Of a stretch of DNA of 64,000 nt, positions 21,880 through 33,465 are shown one piece after another. Numbering within the stretch: position 1 is the stretch's first letter; every line of letters begins with the position of its first letter. The position numbers and the translations under genes are program-made. The notes beneath the pieces are model-generated. The model was not told where the DNA came from, did no database searches, and worked only from the letters and a program-made list of their open reading frames with translations. This stretch comes from Cristatella mucedo (lineage: Eukaryota > Bryozoa > Phylactolaemata > Cristatellidae): the NCBI GenBank assembly GCA_009760855.2, contig WPIO01000014.1, positions 1,081,001-1,145,000 of the forward strand. Reading direction: 5' to 3'.

Positions 21880-23020
21880 GCGCCCATTGGTCAATTTAAA
21901 CCGCTCGGCTAGCGCCTTGCACTGCCGCCCGCCTTAGCTTAACAATCAGGTTCGTATAGCCAGCGCCAGCCTCATAAACAGGGACTCTCAATCGAATGGA
22001 ATGCATCAGCGATTTCGTCGGCCACTCTTTTCAAAGCAAATGAAGAAGGTGTGCCCTCGATAGTGGCCAATATTTGCCGCCTGCTCCTGACTTTCGTCGG
22101 TCTTGGCCAAGCAGTAAAACCTGAGCTCCGCCAAGTCAATATTCTTCGGTCCTTTATCCTTTTTTCGGACCCCGCCCAGTCGTGGGCGACGTATGCACCA
22201 AAGGTGGAAGCCAAGCGACAGCGAAAAGCGAAAAAGCGAAGCGGAGCCGCCCGCGCGAACCCTCCACGAGTCTCGCAGTCGCAGCTGCCGGACTTTCGAA
22301 GAAGGGATGGGAGGCTATAAGCTCTATAAATATCGCTCATTTTGCCCAACCCGGGATCCGTGCACGGAACAATCAAACAATCAGGCATGACGAACGGCTG
22401 AACCTTTCTATCCTTCGGCGACGATTGGAAAGCGAAGGTCGTCAGTGTTAAGCCGCATTTGCAGGACTCGTCTTGCTTCTGTCATACTTCTTGCCTGCTT
22501 GTGTCCTGCTTTGGTCTTTACTCGTGTACGAAGTTTGCACGGTCAGTTGGCAACTTCCGCCTCGCCTACTACTAGCTGAGGCCCCAGAGTGGTCCTAGGA
22601 GAATCGTTGTCGCTAAGGGCGGGGGGGGCGTGAAAAGGCTCTCCGAGATGGACCCCTGGTTAATTTAAACCTTCCGCGATTGCCTTTTTCGCCCGCCGTC
22701 TCATGATCCGATTCCAAGCGAAGAGCTCGTAGTGTCCCATAAACGGGGGGGGGGACGCTCGTGGAGTGCGTCAACGATTTCGCCTACCGTGCCGTCCGCC
22801 AAGCCATTCGAAGCAAAAAAAAAGGCGTGCCCATGATGGCGCCCACGATTGGTAATTATTTGACCTGTCCTCAGAACCGTGCCGGGCTTTTTAGTCTTCG
22901 TTCACCCTTACGCGAGTGCTTGGACAGCCCCTCCTCCCCCAGTCTCGGTGAGGCACGCATCCACGACCGAAGCAAGACTGAAACTGAACAGGGGCAAGAC
23001 TGACATTTTAGAGCAGCCGC
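21880..23020. repeat. diverged direct repeat (about 21880-22330 and 22650-23020)
   Basis: Corresponding blocks: 'attggtcaatttaaaccgct' / 'ctggttaatttaaacct'; 'gcatcagcgatttcgtcggc' / 'gcgtcaacgatttcgcctac'; 'caaagcaaatgaagaaggtgtgccc' / 'cgaagcaaaa..aggcgtgccc'; 'gtggccaatatttgccgcct' / 'attggtaattatttgacct'. Offset is about 770 bases. GC-rich; the first copy ends near 'ctataaatat'. Could be two diverged copies of an element or its LTRs. Confidence 0.6.
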
Positions 23021-23039
23021 CAGGGCTACGTAGGAGACG

Positions 23040-23640
23040 CTGATTATTTTATTTTCAATTCTCCCACATCAAAGAGAACAACTCGGAACTGGAGCGCTGA
23101 AACGCCTACTCTGTTAGCATCCCTCTATGCCTGGCGGGCTCCCTAGGCGGACTGACCGTGAAAAAAGGTGCGCCGCCGCAAGGCTGGCTTCATGAGCCCT
23201 TCCGCCAATAAAATAGGGAAGTTTCTTTTTAGCAAAAAATCCAAGCCTCTTCAGGTAGGACGTCGATTCAGCGAGCCTATGGAGCACCAAGCTGAAGAGC
23301 CCATCTCAATTAGTGATTGTTTCTCATTTATTTTGGGAGAGCTGAATCTTCGCTAAGCCGGAGCATCTTCCGCCGTCCCCCTTTTTAAACGTCATTCGTA
23401 AAGAGACTGGTAGTGATCCGTTTGAAGAAGCTGAAGCCCAAGAGGTTCTCTGCCCGGCTGCTGGTTTATTTATCACAATCTGTAAAAAAATAATACTCAA
23501 CCCACTCCCCCTCTCTCGCGTCTTGACAAATACCTTGACGCTTCGAGACTTCCCAGAGGACTTAGCAGTAGAGTCAGCACTACTGTGCGAGTCTAACGAC
23601 CTCAGTAATGATGACGTAGGCGAAGACTCTCCGCTAATTC
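23040..23640. other. unassigned, no gene supported
   Basis: A 62-codon frame at 23168-23356 has a donor-like CTTCAG|GTAGGA but no recognised partner exon. Confidence 0.3.
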
Positions 23641-23647
23641 AGCTGGA

Positions 23648-23787
<140 letters not shown>

Positions 23788-23924
23788 AGCTCGTGATACC
23801 ATTGACCACCAAACTGTTATTGAGCGCCATCATCTCGTCTGGGAATCGCTGGCATTGCAATGCAACTGCTTTGATCTTATGTCGTCGGGAAATGCCGAGA
23901 GCCTAACTGGCAAAGGCTGCCGGT

Positions 23925-24960
23925 CATCGGGTGAGCCTTTGAAGTTAAGGGTGGAGAATTTATCTATTTAATTCCGCTTCTTTTCCCATGGTATGCTCTC
24001 ACTTTGGCCGTTGCAATCGCCAAGCATAATCCAGGTTTCATTTCTATGCAGATGACACACAGCTGTGCCTCTTTTTTTGGTTCCTCGCTGCCTTTCAGCA
24101 TATTTTCAAATTGACTGACGATGTATAGCCTTCGTTTACGAGAAAACCTAGTTTACTAAGTCAAGCATTTCCGCCGTAGTCTCTTCACAACATCTTGGTG
24201 TTTTATTCCAAATGACCTTTCGACGAATGACCACATCTAGCCCAGTCGAGTCTGCCTACTTTCAGTAACTTGGAAAAAATGTGGATGCTTTTAGATAATG
24301 TTGCTACTGCCAATGCTAAGGATCATTCGTGACACCGATTGAGACTTCTATAACTCAGCGCTTTCAGATCCATCTGCCTATGAAAGATGATGCTTGCAGT
24401 TGGTGCAAAACTCTGCATCTGGGCTTTTTGTTGTGTTATGAGCGTCGTAACAGCCCCTTTACACCACTCTCATCGACCTGCTCCCCATCAGGCAGTGTAT
24501 GGACTTCACGGTTATGACGCGGTTACTTGTGGGGCCCTTCCTTCTCTTACTCCGATTTATCTCTCTGAAGAACGTACGCGATAGATCGACCTTCAGGCGA
24601 TCAGCTCCTATCCCTCTAATCCTTTGGCTGCACCTATAGCCAGTCTCTAATCTTTCGGAGGCCATGCCTTCAGCTCACGTGCTTCCAAAGCAGGGAACTC
24701 ACAATCGCCTGGCATCGCGATTTCCCCTGGCTCGACAAAATATAAAACATGTCCCTCACAGCATTTTCTCTGTGGGTAAAAATTGTTATTCGTCCACTAA
24801 CGTTCGCAGAAAAATTGCGCACTGTTTCACTGAGCAGTTTAAATGCTGCTCCCTGTCAGGCTCGTGTTGAGTCTTTAGAGATGATGTAGTTCTCCTAGAG
24901 TCCAGAGAAATTTTGTTGATTATATCTATTATCATTATGAAGCCAACTGGGATCTTCACT
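23925..24960 (+). pseudogene. highly degenerate LINE-A copy
   Basis: 'aaggctgccggtcatcgggt' resembles the fragment at 6310. Then 'ttctatgcagatgacacaca' (YADDT region), 'gagcgtcgtaacagcccctt' (LINE-A ERRSCHITPL) and a tail-like 'tttagagatgatgtagttct'. All frames are broken. Confidence 0.65.
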
Positions 24961-26085
24961 CTCAACTAGCCAGGCAGTGCTTGTGGGGTCGACGCTTTCG
25001 CGTTTCAATTTGTGTACCGTACGTTCAACAATATCAATTGCGTCCCGATAAAGCGGCGTCGCCAGTCTGCACGCCGCAGTGGCTCCTGCGAGTTGCTTTG
25101 GCAACACGCTGACACATTCGCAATCTTGTATTTGCAGAAGAAAATAGCAGCGATCAACACGAGAACGGCAAAGTCTGACAGCCACAACGTGGCAGTAAAA
25201 CGGGCTAGATGAGCTGGCGGGAACCGGCAGGCAGCAACGGAATAGCTTCGGAGAGTACCGGAAGATCTTCGGCGACAGTGATCACGACGGCTAAAAATGA
25301 ATCCGGCGCACTCCCGATGCATACGTTTTGTTGCGCAAATTAACGATAGCCACCAAAGCATCTGGCATAACTTTATTGCGACGATGCCCTGTCTAAATCC
25401 GTTCGCGAAGTGTCGAAACGAAACGAAACACAGATATGGCAAACAAAAGAATTCCTCTGAAGCGAAAGTCTGAATGTGTTAGCTCACTGAAGCAGGCGCT
25501 AAAAATAGTGAATGAAAAGATTAGATCAATTTGAGGCGTGCTCACGTCTTTGAATGCTCAGGGCATTCACAGCTCAGTGCTAATGTACGCTTTATGCCTA
25601 AACAGCGACGAGATTGTCTGCTGTTGGTCTGGCAACAACCTTTGAATGAATATCAGCACAGTAAAGACTTAGGGGGATATTTCGCAGTACCGAAAAGTAC
25701 GTTATGGTACTCGTCAAAATCGAAAAAGTGGCTATAACGTGAATCAGAAACTTCACTTGGGCAATCACATGGTGAGCAAAAACATGTTTGCAAGCATTAG
25801 AGCTCGTTCCGTGCCCTCTATGGAGTGTCGCCTCTAGATAGTATGACGTAGTCTCCAGACACGATCGAGCACCGGCCCAACTGCTGCTCGAGCTTTTATT
25901 GACGGAACCCTACGGAGGCAAGGCCGCTCAACGGCACAAAGTTTTGTCATTCGCACCTTTTCCCGCGATAGACCAGCCAGCCTGCGGTTCGATAACTAAC
26001 CGCGGCCTGTGGCTTCGGCTACTAGCGTAACCAGCGTAACAAGCTCAAGTTCTTATTATTTTCCAAAAGTTCTCGAGCACCTTAG
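24961..26085. other. unassigned, no gene seen
   Basis: A 145-codon minus-strand frame (25005-25442) has no recognisable domain and no splice-consistent partner. Otherwise short frames only. Confidence 0.35.
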
Positions 26086-26089
26086 CATC

Positions 26090-27282
26090 CAACGACAAAC
26101 TAGGTCCGGTCCTTTTCACCGTCTATACTCTCCCTCTCGCTGATGTGATTGCCAAGCACAATCTAGGCTTTCACTTCTATGCGGATGACACTCAGTTGTA
26201 CCTTTGCTTTGATCCCTCCCAGCCTTCGAGCACCTCAAATTCTCTCAACTCACTTGCTGCATGCATTGATGACATCCGATCATGGATGGCAGCAAATTTT
26301 CTAAAACTAAACGATGATAAAACTAACTTACTAGTTATGGGCAAACCTAGTGTTATTCAGAAATTGGAAAGGCTGACTTTCAAAATTGGCTCTGCCAGCA
26401 TATCTCCAGTTGCATCAGCTCGAAATCTAGGTGTCATATTCCAAAGCGACCTCTCGTTAGACGACCACATCAGCTCCACAGTCAAATCAGCCTATTTTCA
26501 GCTTCATAACATTGCTAAAATTAGGGCTTGTTTAGATAAGGATACCACGTCCAAGTTGGTCCATGCATTCGTGACATCTCGTCTCGACTTCTGCAACTCA
26601 CTGCTTACTGGCCTACCAGCATGTGCGATCAGGCGATTGCAGCTGGTGCAAAACTCTGCAGCTAGGCTTGTCTGCCGTGAGCGTCGCAGTTGCCACATTA
26701 CTCCACTTCTCGCCGACCTGCACTGGTTACCAGTCAAGCAACGGATTGACTTCAAGGTTTTGTCGCTCACTTTTAGGTCTCTTCATTCTATGGCTCCAGC
26801 CTATCTTTCAGAGATACTACCCCCATCAGGCAAAGCATCGTACCACTCGCTTTTCGGAATCCAACAGTCTAGAAATACCTCGTACAAACCTTAAATCCTT
26901 TGGAGACCGTGCATTTAGCTCGTATGCTCCCACAGCCTGGAACTCCCTCCCGACCTGCATCAGAACATCCCCTGACCTGACCACATTTAAAAGAAACTTA
27001 AAAACATACCTATTTAGGACAGCATTTAGTGGGTCCTTGTGATTCGTCGTCGATGTGCTTATGCGTGCTGACACTGTTCATGCTGCCACTAACCACATTT
27101 GCATGCTGACCCAGTGCATGTAACCCCTAACCATGTTATTCATTTTGTTTTTTTTTCAAGCATGATTTTACTTACTATTCTATTGCGTATCACTTTGCAG
27201 CAAATGTAAAGCGCCTAGAAAGAGATTAAGTTCTCTGAGGGCGCTTTATCAAGTGCAATATTATTATTATTATTATAAACTC
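26090..27282 (+). pseudogene. LINE-A copy, reverse transcriptase and 3' end
   Basis: A 249-codon frame (26145-26894) keeps the RT catalytic box FYADDTQLYL and the downstream IRSWMAANFLKLNDDKTNLL, HAFVTSRLDFCNSLLTGLP and RLVCRERRSCHITPLLADLHW blocks. It frameshifts near 26880. The usual 3' end follows: GCGCC stem, 'cgctttatcaagtgcaata' and (ATT)n. 5' truncated at about 26090. Close relative of 16275-17557, but with intact Tyr in YADD. Confidence 0.92.
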
Positions 27283-28030
27283 TAGTCGGGCACAGCACCG
27301 TCGCTACGGCGGACGTTAGAGTTAGCGCTCGTATTTTGGAACTGGAGCCTCAGCTTTGGGCCACCAGAAATCCTGCCGGCGATATGGTCATCACATTAGA
27401 CCGTGAAACTGCAATGTAACACAATCGTGGCCTTCTGCTGAAATTGCTATTTTAAACCGAAATAGTTCTTCAGAACGGACATTATGTACGTAAGGCTGCA
27501 TTCATACTTGGAATGAATAGGAGCAGCAGTAGCTGTGGAATAATATAACTCCTTTATTTAAGGTTTGATTCGTTCTTATATTTATTGAGTCGGAATCGCG
27601 TCTCCCGAAGACTGTGGCATTCCTTACCCATGATTAACTGTATCAAAGCGATAAACCCCCATGCCGGTCTGCAAGCAGTTGATACATTGCCCATTGGTGG
27701 ACAGCGGGGGGGGGGATGAGACGTCAGAAAAAGCAAGCGATTGCACTTCTTGTTCCTTTCTTGCATTAGGTGATTTTGACATCGATTTTGACATCAATCT
27801 TTACGAGCTGCCCTAACGAGCGCCCGTGCCCCGAATTTCTGTCGTATCCTTTCCCTTCCTGGGCCTCAAGTCCTTCCCCACTCACAACTAATGAGATGAA
27901 CTCTCTTTCAACCGTTCTTGGGCGATTCCATGCGGTCAGCATCTATAAGTAGATAGATTGTTGTTGTTGTTGAATTGCCTGCTCGAACTCCTCACTGCTT
28001 GCTAGCTATGCCCCGTGCTTAGGTTTACCG
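27283..28030. other. unassigned, no gene seen
   Basis: No supported frame. Includes a G run at 27704-27714 and a short (GTT)n at 27959. Confidence 0.4.
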
Positions 28031-28034
28031 TTTA

Positions 28035-29972
28035 TATTGCCTTCATGTGAGATTGCCTTGGATACCAAAGGACGTATCGGCAACGGGGCAGTCATCTGCT
28101 CGCTTACTGCTGTTCAAATTGTGCACATTCAAGCCTCCATTAAGCCTCCTCCGACTAAAGCAATCGCGGTCCCTCAACCCGTGACCTTCCTTACAAGGTT
28201 CTCCGATGTTTCTGCATGCGATGTGGCTGCATTAATAAGGTCTAGCAAAAAGAGCTCGTCTCCTGAAGACCCTATACCGACATCTCTGTGGTCTTCACTG
28301 GCAGACCAACTTAGCCCGGCCATAGCCAAGATTTTCATTGCTTCTTTGGGAAAAGGGGTCGTCCCCAAGTCCTTCAAATCGGCAATCGTTAGACCTATTC
28401 TTAAAAAGCCAGGATTAGACACAAAGATCCTAGCAAACTATCGCCCAGTTTCCGTTCTTCCTTTCTTATCAAAGATTCTTGAAAAAATTGTTGCTAAGCA
28501 GCTGGTTGAACACATTGAAAATAATGAAATGTCAAGAAACATTTCAATCAGGGTTCAAGAGGCAGCACTCCACGGAAACTGCTCTCTTCTGTGTTAACAA
28601 TGACATCCTACGTGGCAACGACGACGGGAATTTCACTGCTCTAGCTCTGCTAGATCTGTCTGCTGCCTTCGACACCATTGATCACGAAGTTCTGCTTGAA
28701 CGATTGAGAACAGCGATCGGTCTGGCAGACGAAGCACTGGCGTGGTTTAAATCATACTTGTCTGATCGTGTTCAATCCGTGTCGTGTCGGGGTCAGGTCT
28801 CACACACGAGAAGGGTCACCTGTGGAGTCCCTCAAGGGTCTGTACTCGGTCCCTTGCTGTTCTCCATTTATACACAACCTCTGGGCAAAGTGATTAAGGC
28901 CGATGGAATATAATATCACTTTTATGCTGACGATACTCAGTTGTATTTGTCATTCAAACCGTCGGAATCTGCTGCGGCAACTGAGAAACTGAATGCTTGC
29001 CTTGCCGATATTCGATCATGGATGTCGGAAAACTTCCTGAAATTAAATGATGCTAAAACCAAACTGCTGCTCATAGGACACCCTAAGCGTGTGGCTGGAT
29101 TAAAAGGCTTTGCTCTTCTAACATGTGAGCTATCGTGCGACCATCGCCACGTGCTCAAAATTTAGGTGTCGTTTCCGACAGCTGCCTAAATTTTAAAAGC
29201 TTCATTCGGAAGACTGCTTCTGCAGCTAGCCATCACGTCCAATCCCTATCCAAGATTAGGGGGTGTCTCCCACGGTGGCTTTTAAAAGATTTAACTAGCT
29301 CTTTAGTTCTGTCTCGGCTTGATTATTGTAATTCCCTTTTGGCTGGGCTGCCAAAGAAAGCTATGAGGCCATAGCAGCGGACTTTGAATATGGCTGCAAG
29401 GCTAGTCTTCAAGTCCCAGTGGTTTGAGCACGTGTCTCCTTTGCTAAAAGAGCTGGGATGGTTGCCGGTTGAGCAACGGATACAGAGCAAAGTTCTTACG
29501 CTGACCCACAGGGCCCGCCACGGCTTGGCTCCTTCGTACCTAGCTGAACTGCTGCATCAGTTTCATCTTCTTCGCACCCTCAGGTCCTGTGTGGACAATA
29601 AATTTGCTGTCCCATTCCTCCGCTCAAATACCGTTGGCGACAGAAGCTTTAGCTCTGCAGGTCCTAGACTGTGGAACTCGCTTCCACAATTCTTACGCAA
29701 CGACATCTACTCTCCTACTGCCGACGATGGCACATCCTTTTTAGTGGTCCTGAGCTGCTACTTCTATGCTACTCACTACCTCAACTGCTCTCCTGACTCT
29801 GCTATGCTTCCCACTATCTCTTTGTTGCGTGAGACGAAGTCCGTTGGCTACCAAATGCGTACCAAAACCGGCTTAGGCTGTGAGTGCACTATACAAAACT
29901 CTTCTGCCTAACACCCACACGGTCTTTGTGACTTTGTGGAGTTACAGACGGAGATGCATTACATTACAATCG
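28035..29972 (+). pseudogene. LINE-B copy, most of the reverse transcriptase and 3' end
   Basis: RT blocks in order: SLWSSLADQLSPAIAKIF, NYRPVSVLPFLSKILEKIV (28440), FQSGFKRQHSTETAL (after a frameshift near 28540), LLDLSAAFDTIDHEVLLERL, GVPQGSVLGPLLFSIYTQPL and YHFYADDTQLYL (interrupted by TAA at 28910-28912). Then WMSENFLKLNDAKTKLL and ELGWLPVEQRIQSKVLTL, and the shared 3' end with (CATTA) tail. The CR1/L2-type RT is recognisable, but at least three frame breaks make it dead. No endonuclease is present, so it is 5' truncated. Confidence 0.93.
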
Positions 29973-30066
29973 AGCCCTCCCGTTGCGCAACTTTTGTGTT
30001 CAGTAGTCCTAGCTAATCCAAAGTTCGCAATAAACCATAGCGCATACGAGCGAGGGCGTTCTATCT

Positions 30067-30215
<149 letters not shown>

Positions 30216-30596
30216 TCTCGGCATTCCCTAATAGCCGGCGATAGTTAGTCGAGTTCAGTCAGTTTTCGGTCTCTGCAGCAAACAGGCGAATAGCGTCGTC
30301 GAGAATCTTGTCCAGGATTACGAGGTGTTTGAATGTTGCATATTGAAAACGCGTTTTACAGGCGTCTTACTTTAAGAGTAGCCACTGGAGCATAGTTGAC
30401 GATTAGACTAAATTAGAGCAATTCACAGCAGTGTTTTCGGAAGAGCGTGCTTTGTGGCTTGAAGCAACGCGAGAAATACAGATTTTTAATAATAATAATG
30501 TAGTAGAGGACACTACCGGTCTGCCTGCACTGGCCGAGTGCTGGCGTGCCCAGCAACTAAAGTCAAGCACATACACAGAAACACAAACTGCAAAAA

Positions 30597-31310
30597 ATAT
30601 ATTTCTTATAGCACCCTCAGATAACTCAATCTCTTTCTAGGCACTTTACTTATTATGTAAAGGAAGCATAATCATGGTTCGTCGTAGCATGCACAATGTC
30701 AACAAGCATAACACGGTAAGAAGTGACAAGTACAGGGTCAGCATGCAAATATGGTCAGTCGCAGCATTCACAGTGTCAGCACGAACAAGCACACAAAGGA
30801 CCACATTTGCATGCTGACCCTGTGCATGTCACCCCTAACCATGTTATTCGTGTTGTTTATCAAGCATGATATTACTCACCATTCAATCGCGTTTCCCTTT
30901 GCAGCAAATGTAAAGCGCCTAGAAATAGATTGAGTTCTCTGAGGGCGCTTTATCAAGTGCATTATTTTTATTATTAAAGAACGATTCACAAGGACCCACC
31001 AAATGCTGCGATAAACAGGTGTGTTTTCAGCTTTTTCTAATGTCAAGTCAGGTGATTTCGGGAAGTCAGTCGGTAGTGAGTTGCAGGCTTTGGGAGCATA
31101 CGAACTAAAGGCACGTCTCCAAAGGATTTGAGGTTCATATGAGGTGTAGCTATACGATTTCATTAAGAAAAGCGGGAGGTACGATGCTTAGCCTGGCGGG
31201 GGAGTAGATCTGGTAGCTAGGCTGGAGCCAAAAAATAAAGGGACCTAAATGTGAGTGACAAAACCTTGAAGCCAAGATTTTGAGCTCCACAGAAACAGCA
31301 CTGCTCTGTG
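30597..31310 (-). mobile_element. LINE-A 3' end, split by a second LINE-A insertion
   Basis: Minus-strand LINE-A tail at 30597-30800 ('agcaccctcagataactcaatctctttctaggcac...') resumes at about 30979 ('cgattcacaaggacccaccaaatgctg') and runs to about 31310. The interval is occupied by a plus-strand LINE-A 3' end. Confidence 0.85.
30801..30978 (+). mobile_element. nested LINE-A 3' end with target-site duplication
   Basis: Starts 'ccacatttgcatgctgaccc' and ends with the GCGCC stem and 'attatttttattatta'. Flanked by AAAGGAC (30795-30801) and AAAGAAC (30976-30982), a 7-base duplication with one mismatch. Confidence 0.8.
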
Positions 31311-32690
31311 TGACCTCTTTTATAAGGCGTCAGCCTTTTAAGCAGGTCACACATAGTACCGCATGCGGGATATCTATCACCGTGTCTTTGCCGTTTGGTG
31401 CATTTCGAGCGGCAGGTCTGTATACGTTGTACGCGTTGTACCGCTAACCGAACTGGCGAGGGTCACGAGGACATGACGCTATGCATACGCATGCATGTGC
31501 TGTATTCATTTCTGGCCTTTCAGCACTTTTGATTCCCTCTATTACATTGCAGCTTATATTTTTGACATTTGCATTAAGATGGCTAACTTTCTTAAATTTA
31601 AAGGCAGCAGCGATACCTGAAGTGTGCCTTCTTGCTACCACATATCTGGGCCCTAGATTAGCTAAAATGGCGTACATACCGTAACTGATAGTCAATGTGA
31701 TTCAAGCAGCACACTCGCCGCGTGACGTCAGTGTGCTAAGCTCGGTTTTGGTACTGGAGCAGTACTAATATAAGTTCTCACCCGACCTGGCAGAGCAATT
31801 CTACACCCATTCAAATATATTTCTACAGAAATATTGCATTTGAGAATTGGCAGTTGACTGCGAAAAGTCTACTTATAATTATAATAGTAATAATTCTGAG
31901 GATAAGTCGTTTGCATTTGTTGCGTTTGCATTCGCCTGGTGCCCTAAAGGAATCAAATCTCTCTCCAGACGCTGCAGAACTCGATAGAAAGAATGAATAA
32001 CCGAGGGTTTGTGGCATGGCATGTTTGATCATTAATAGACAATCACGCAAAGACACGCCAATAGGCACTCAAAGCCATTAGTTCGTAGGACCCTTGCTAT
32101 TAATATGCACGGAATTGTGAAAAAGTAAGCACGCAAATCCCACAGGAGGAAAAATTAAAATTCCAATAGTTCGGTGAAAGCTTAGACATCTTGAAGTTAT
32201 AATTTGATCCTTGATAGGGAGCAAGTGAAGCTCAGGCAGAACTGGCGGCTATAACGTCGACGTCAGACCAGACGGTGCAAACCTACGATCGGCTGCATGT
32301 ATGAGTGATGCTTTGCAAGCGTAATAGCATTCATGTTTAGCATCAATGCGATATTAAACCTCGCTACTGCCTTTTCTAGCGTCAGTAGTCAGCATAGGAA
32401 GCGGGTTCCGCCGGGAAACACTTTATTTCAAAATTTCTGGAGCCCATCTGAACCGTAGAAGGTCTGACACCCCTTGCGGTACGAAATAACCACCTTCTAC
32501 TTACTATCGGGTGTTGTGGGGCTGTGGCTCTGATGGCAGCAGGACGTAACGTATATACGCTGAGCAGAGCGCTAGAGGGTGGACATACAAGCCGTGGCTT
32601 AGGGCGGGGCAGCTCTAAGGTAAGCAGGCAGGTCAAGGCAGGTTAACGGTACGTTCGCCCCATGGCAGCCCAAAAGCACGCGGTAAAATT
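31311..32690. other. unassigned, no gene seen
   Basis: Short frames only (up to 84 codons). No recognised repeat. Confidence 0.4.
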
Positions 32691-32739
32691 TTTTTTGATA
32701 TAATTCATTTGTATAGCGCCCTAAGAGAACTTAATCTCT

Positions 32740-33357
32740 GTCGTTTGGTTCGCACAGCAGAGAGCCAGCCAATGAACAACGCCAACAGTTTATTGCACGA
32801 GGCACGGAGCCTAAGGACGTACGGCTTCCTTCGCCCCCTTCTCCCCCTCGACTCTTCTCGACTCGACTCCTGCTGACCCCCTGGTCGACCCCGACGATTC
32901 ATCTAGGAGGACCACGACTGTGAGCCGGCCGATCCTGATGGTGAATCCACCATCTGTTCAGCAGTGGGTTACCGGCCTGTGTCCACGCCATATCACAGGC
33001 GGACCACGGCTGTGCACCGGCCCCTCTCGGTGATGCTTCTAACAGCTGCTCACCAGAGGCCTCTCAGAGGAGCCTGCTTACAATCGAACTACACGCCCCC
33101 TTGACCTTAAGGTCACAAGCTTGCAGCACCAACACATGTAGCTGCAATGTACAGGGCAGCATTGAGCGAGCCAAGCCTCTACAAATGCGACACTACACAT
33201 GCAGTGCCGTATCGGCATAGCAGCCAACGTCAATAGCTGACCCCACAGGCAGGCTGGCTACCTTACGGCTGCTCGCAGGAGGCGTGCGAGTGCACAGCCT
33301 TTCGCGACAACGTCGCCGCAACAACGTCGACACGTTCGCCGGCAACGTGAGCCACCT
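32740..33357. mobile_element. ~618-bp insertion in SINE-B flanked by TCTCT
   Basis: TCTCT occurs on both sides (32735-32739 and 33358-33362), consistent with a 5-base target-site duplication. The insert is GC-rich. It contains a block (32965-33105) repeated at 35575-35712. No terminal inverted repeat or TG...CA ends were seen, so the class is open. Confidence 0.6.
32965..33105. repeat. dispersed repeat, copy 1 (copy 2 at 35575-35712)
   Basis: Shared blocks: 'ggttaccggcctgtgtccac', 'gcggaccacggctgtgcacc', 'ggcccctctcggtgatgc', 'aatcgaactacacgccc'. Reverse strand contains a B-box-like GTTCGATT, so a short tRNA-related element is possible. Confidence 0.65.
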
Positions 33358-33465
33358 TCTCTATTCAGGCGCTTCACATGTGCCACGGAACTCGATCCCA
33401 CGACCTCGGCCAGACCTTGATCAGGGCGAGCACCTTGACCACTTGACCATTGCCAGGTATAAAAT

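Larger units (their letters stand above)
32693..33465 (-). mobile_element. SINE-B copy split by an insertion
   Basis: The tail half (32693-32739, 'ataattcatttgtatagcgc...cttaatctct') and the tRNA-like head half (33358-33465, 'ctattcaggcgcttcacatg...gacctcggccagacc') would be contiguous in an intact minus-strand SINE-B. Confidence 0.8.
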
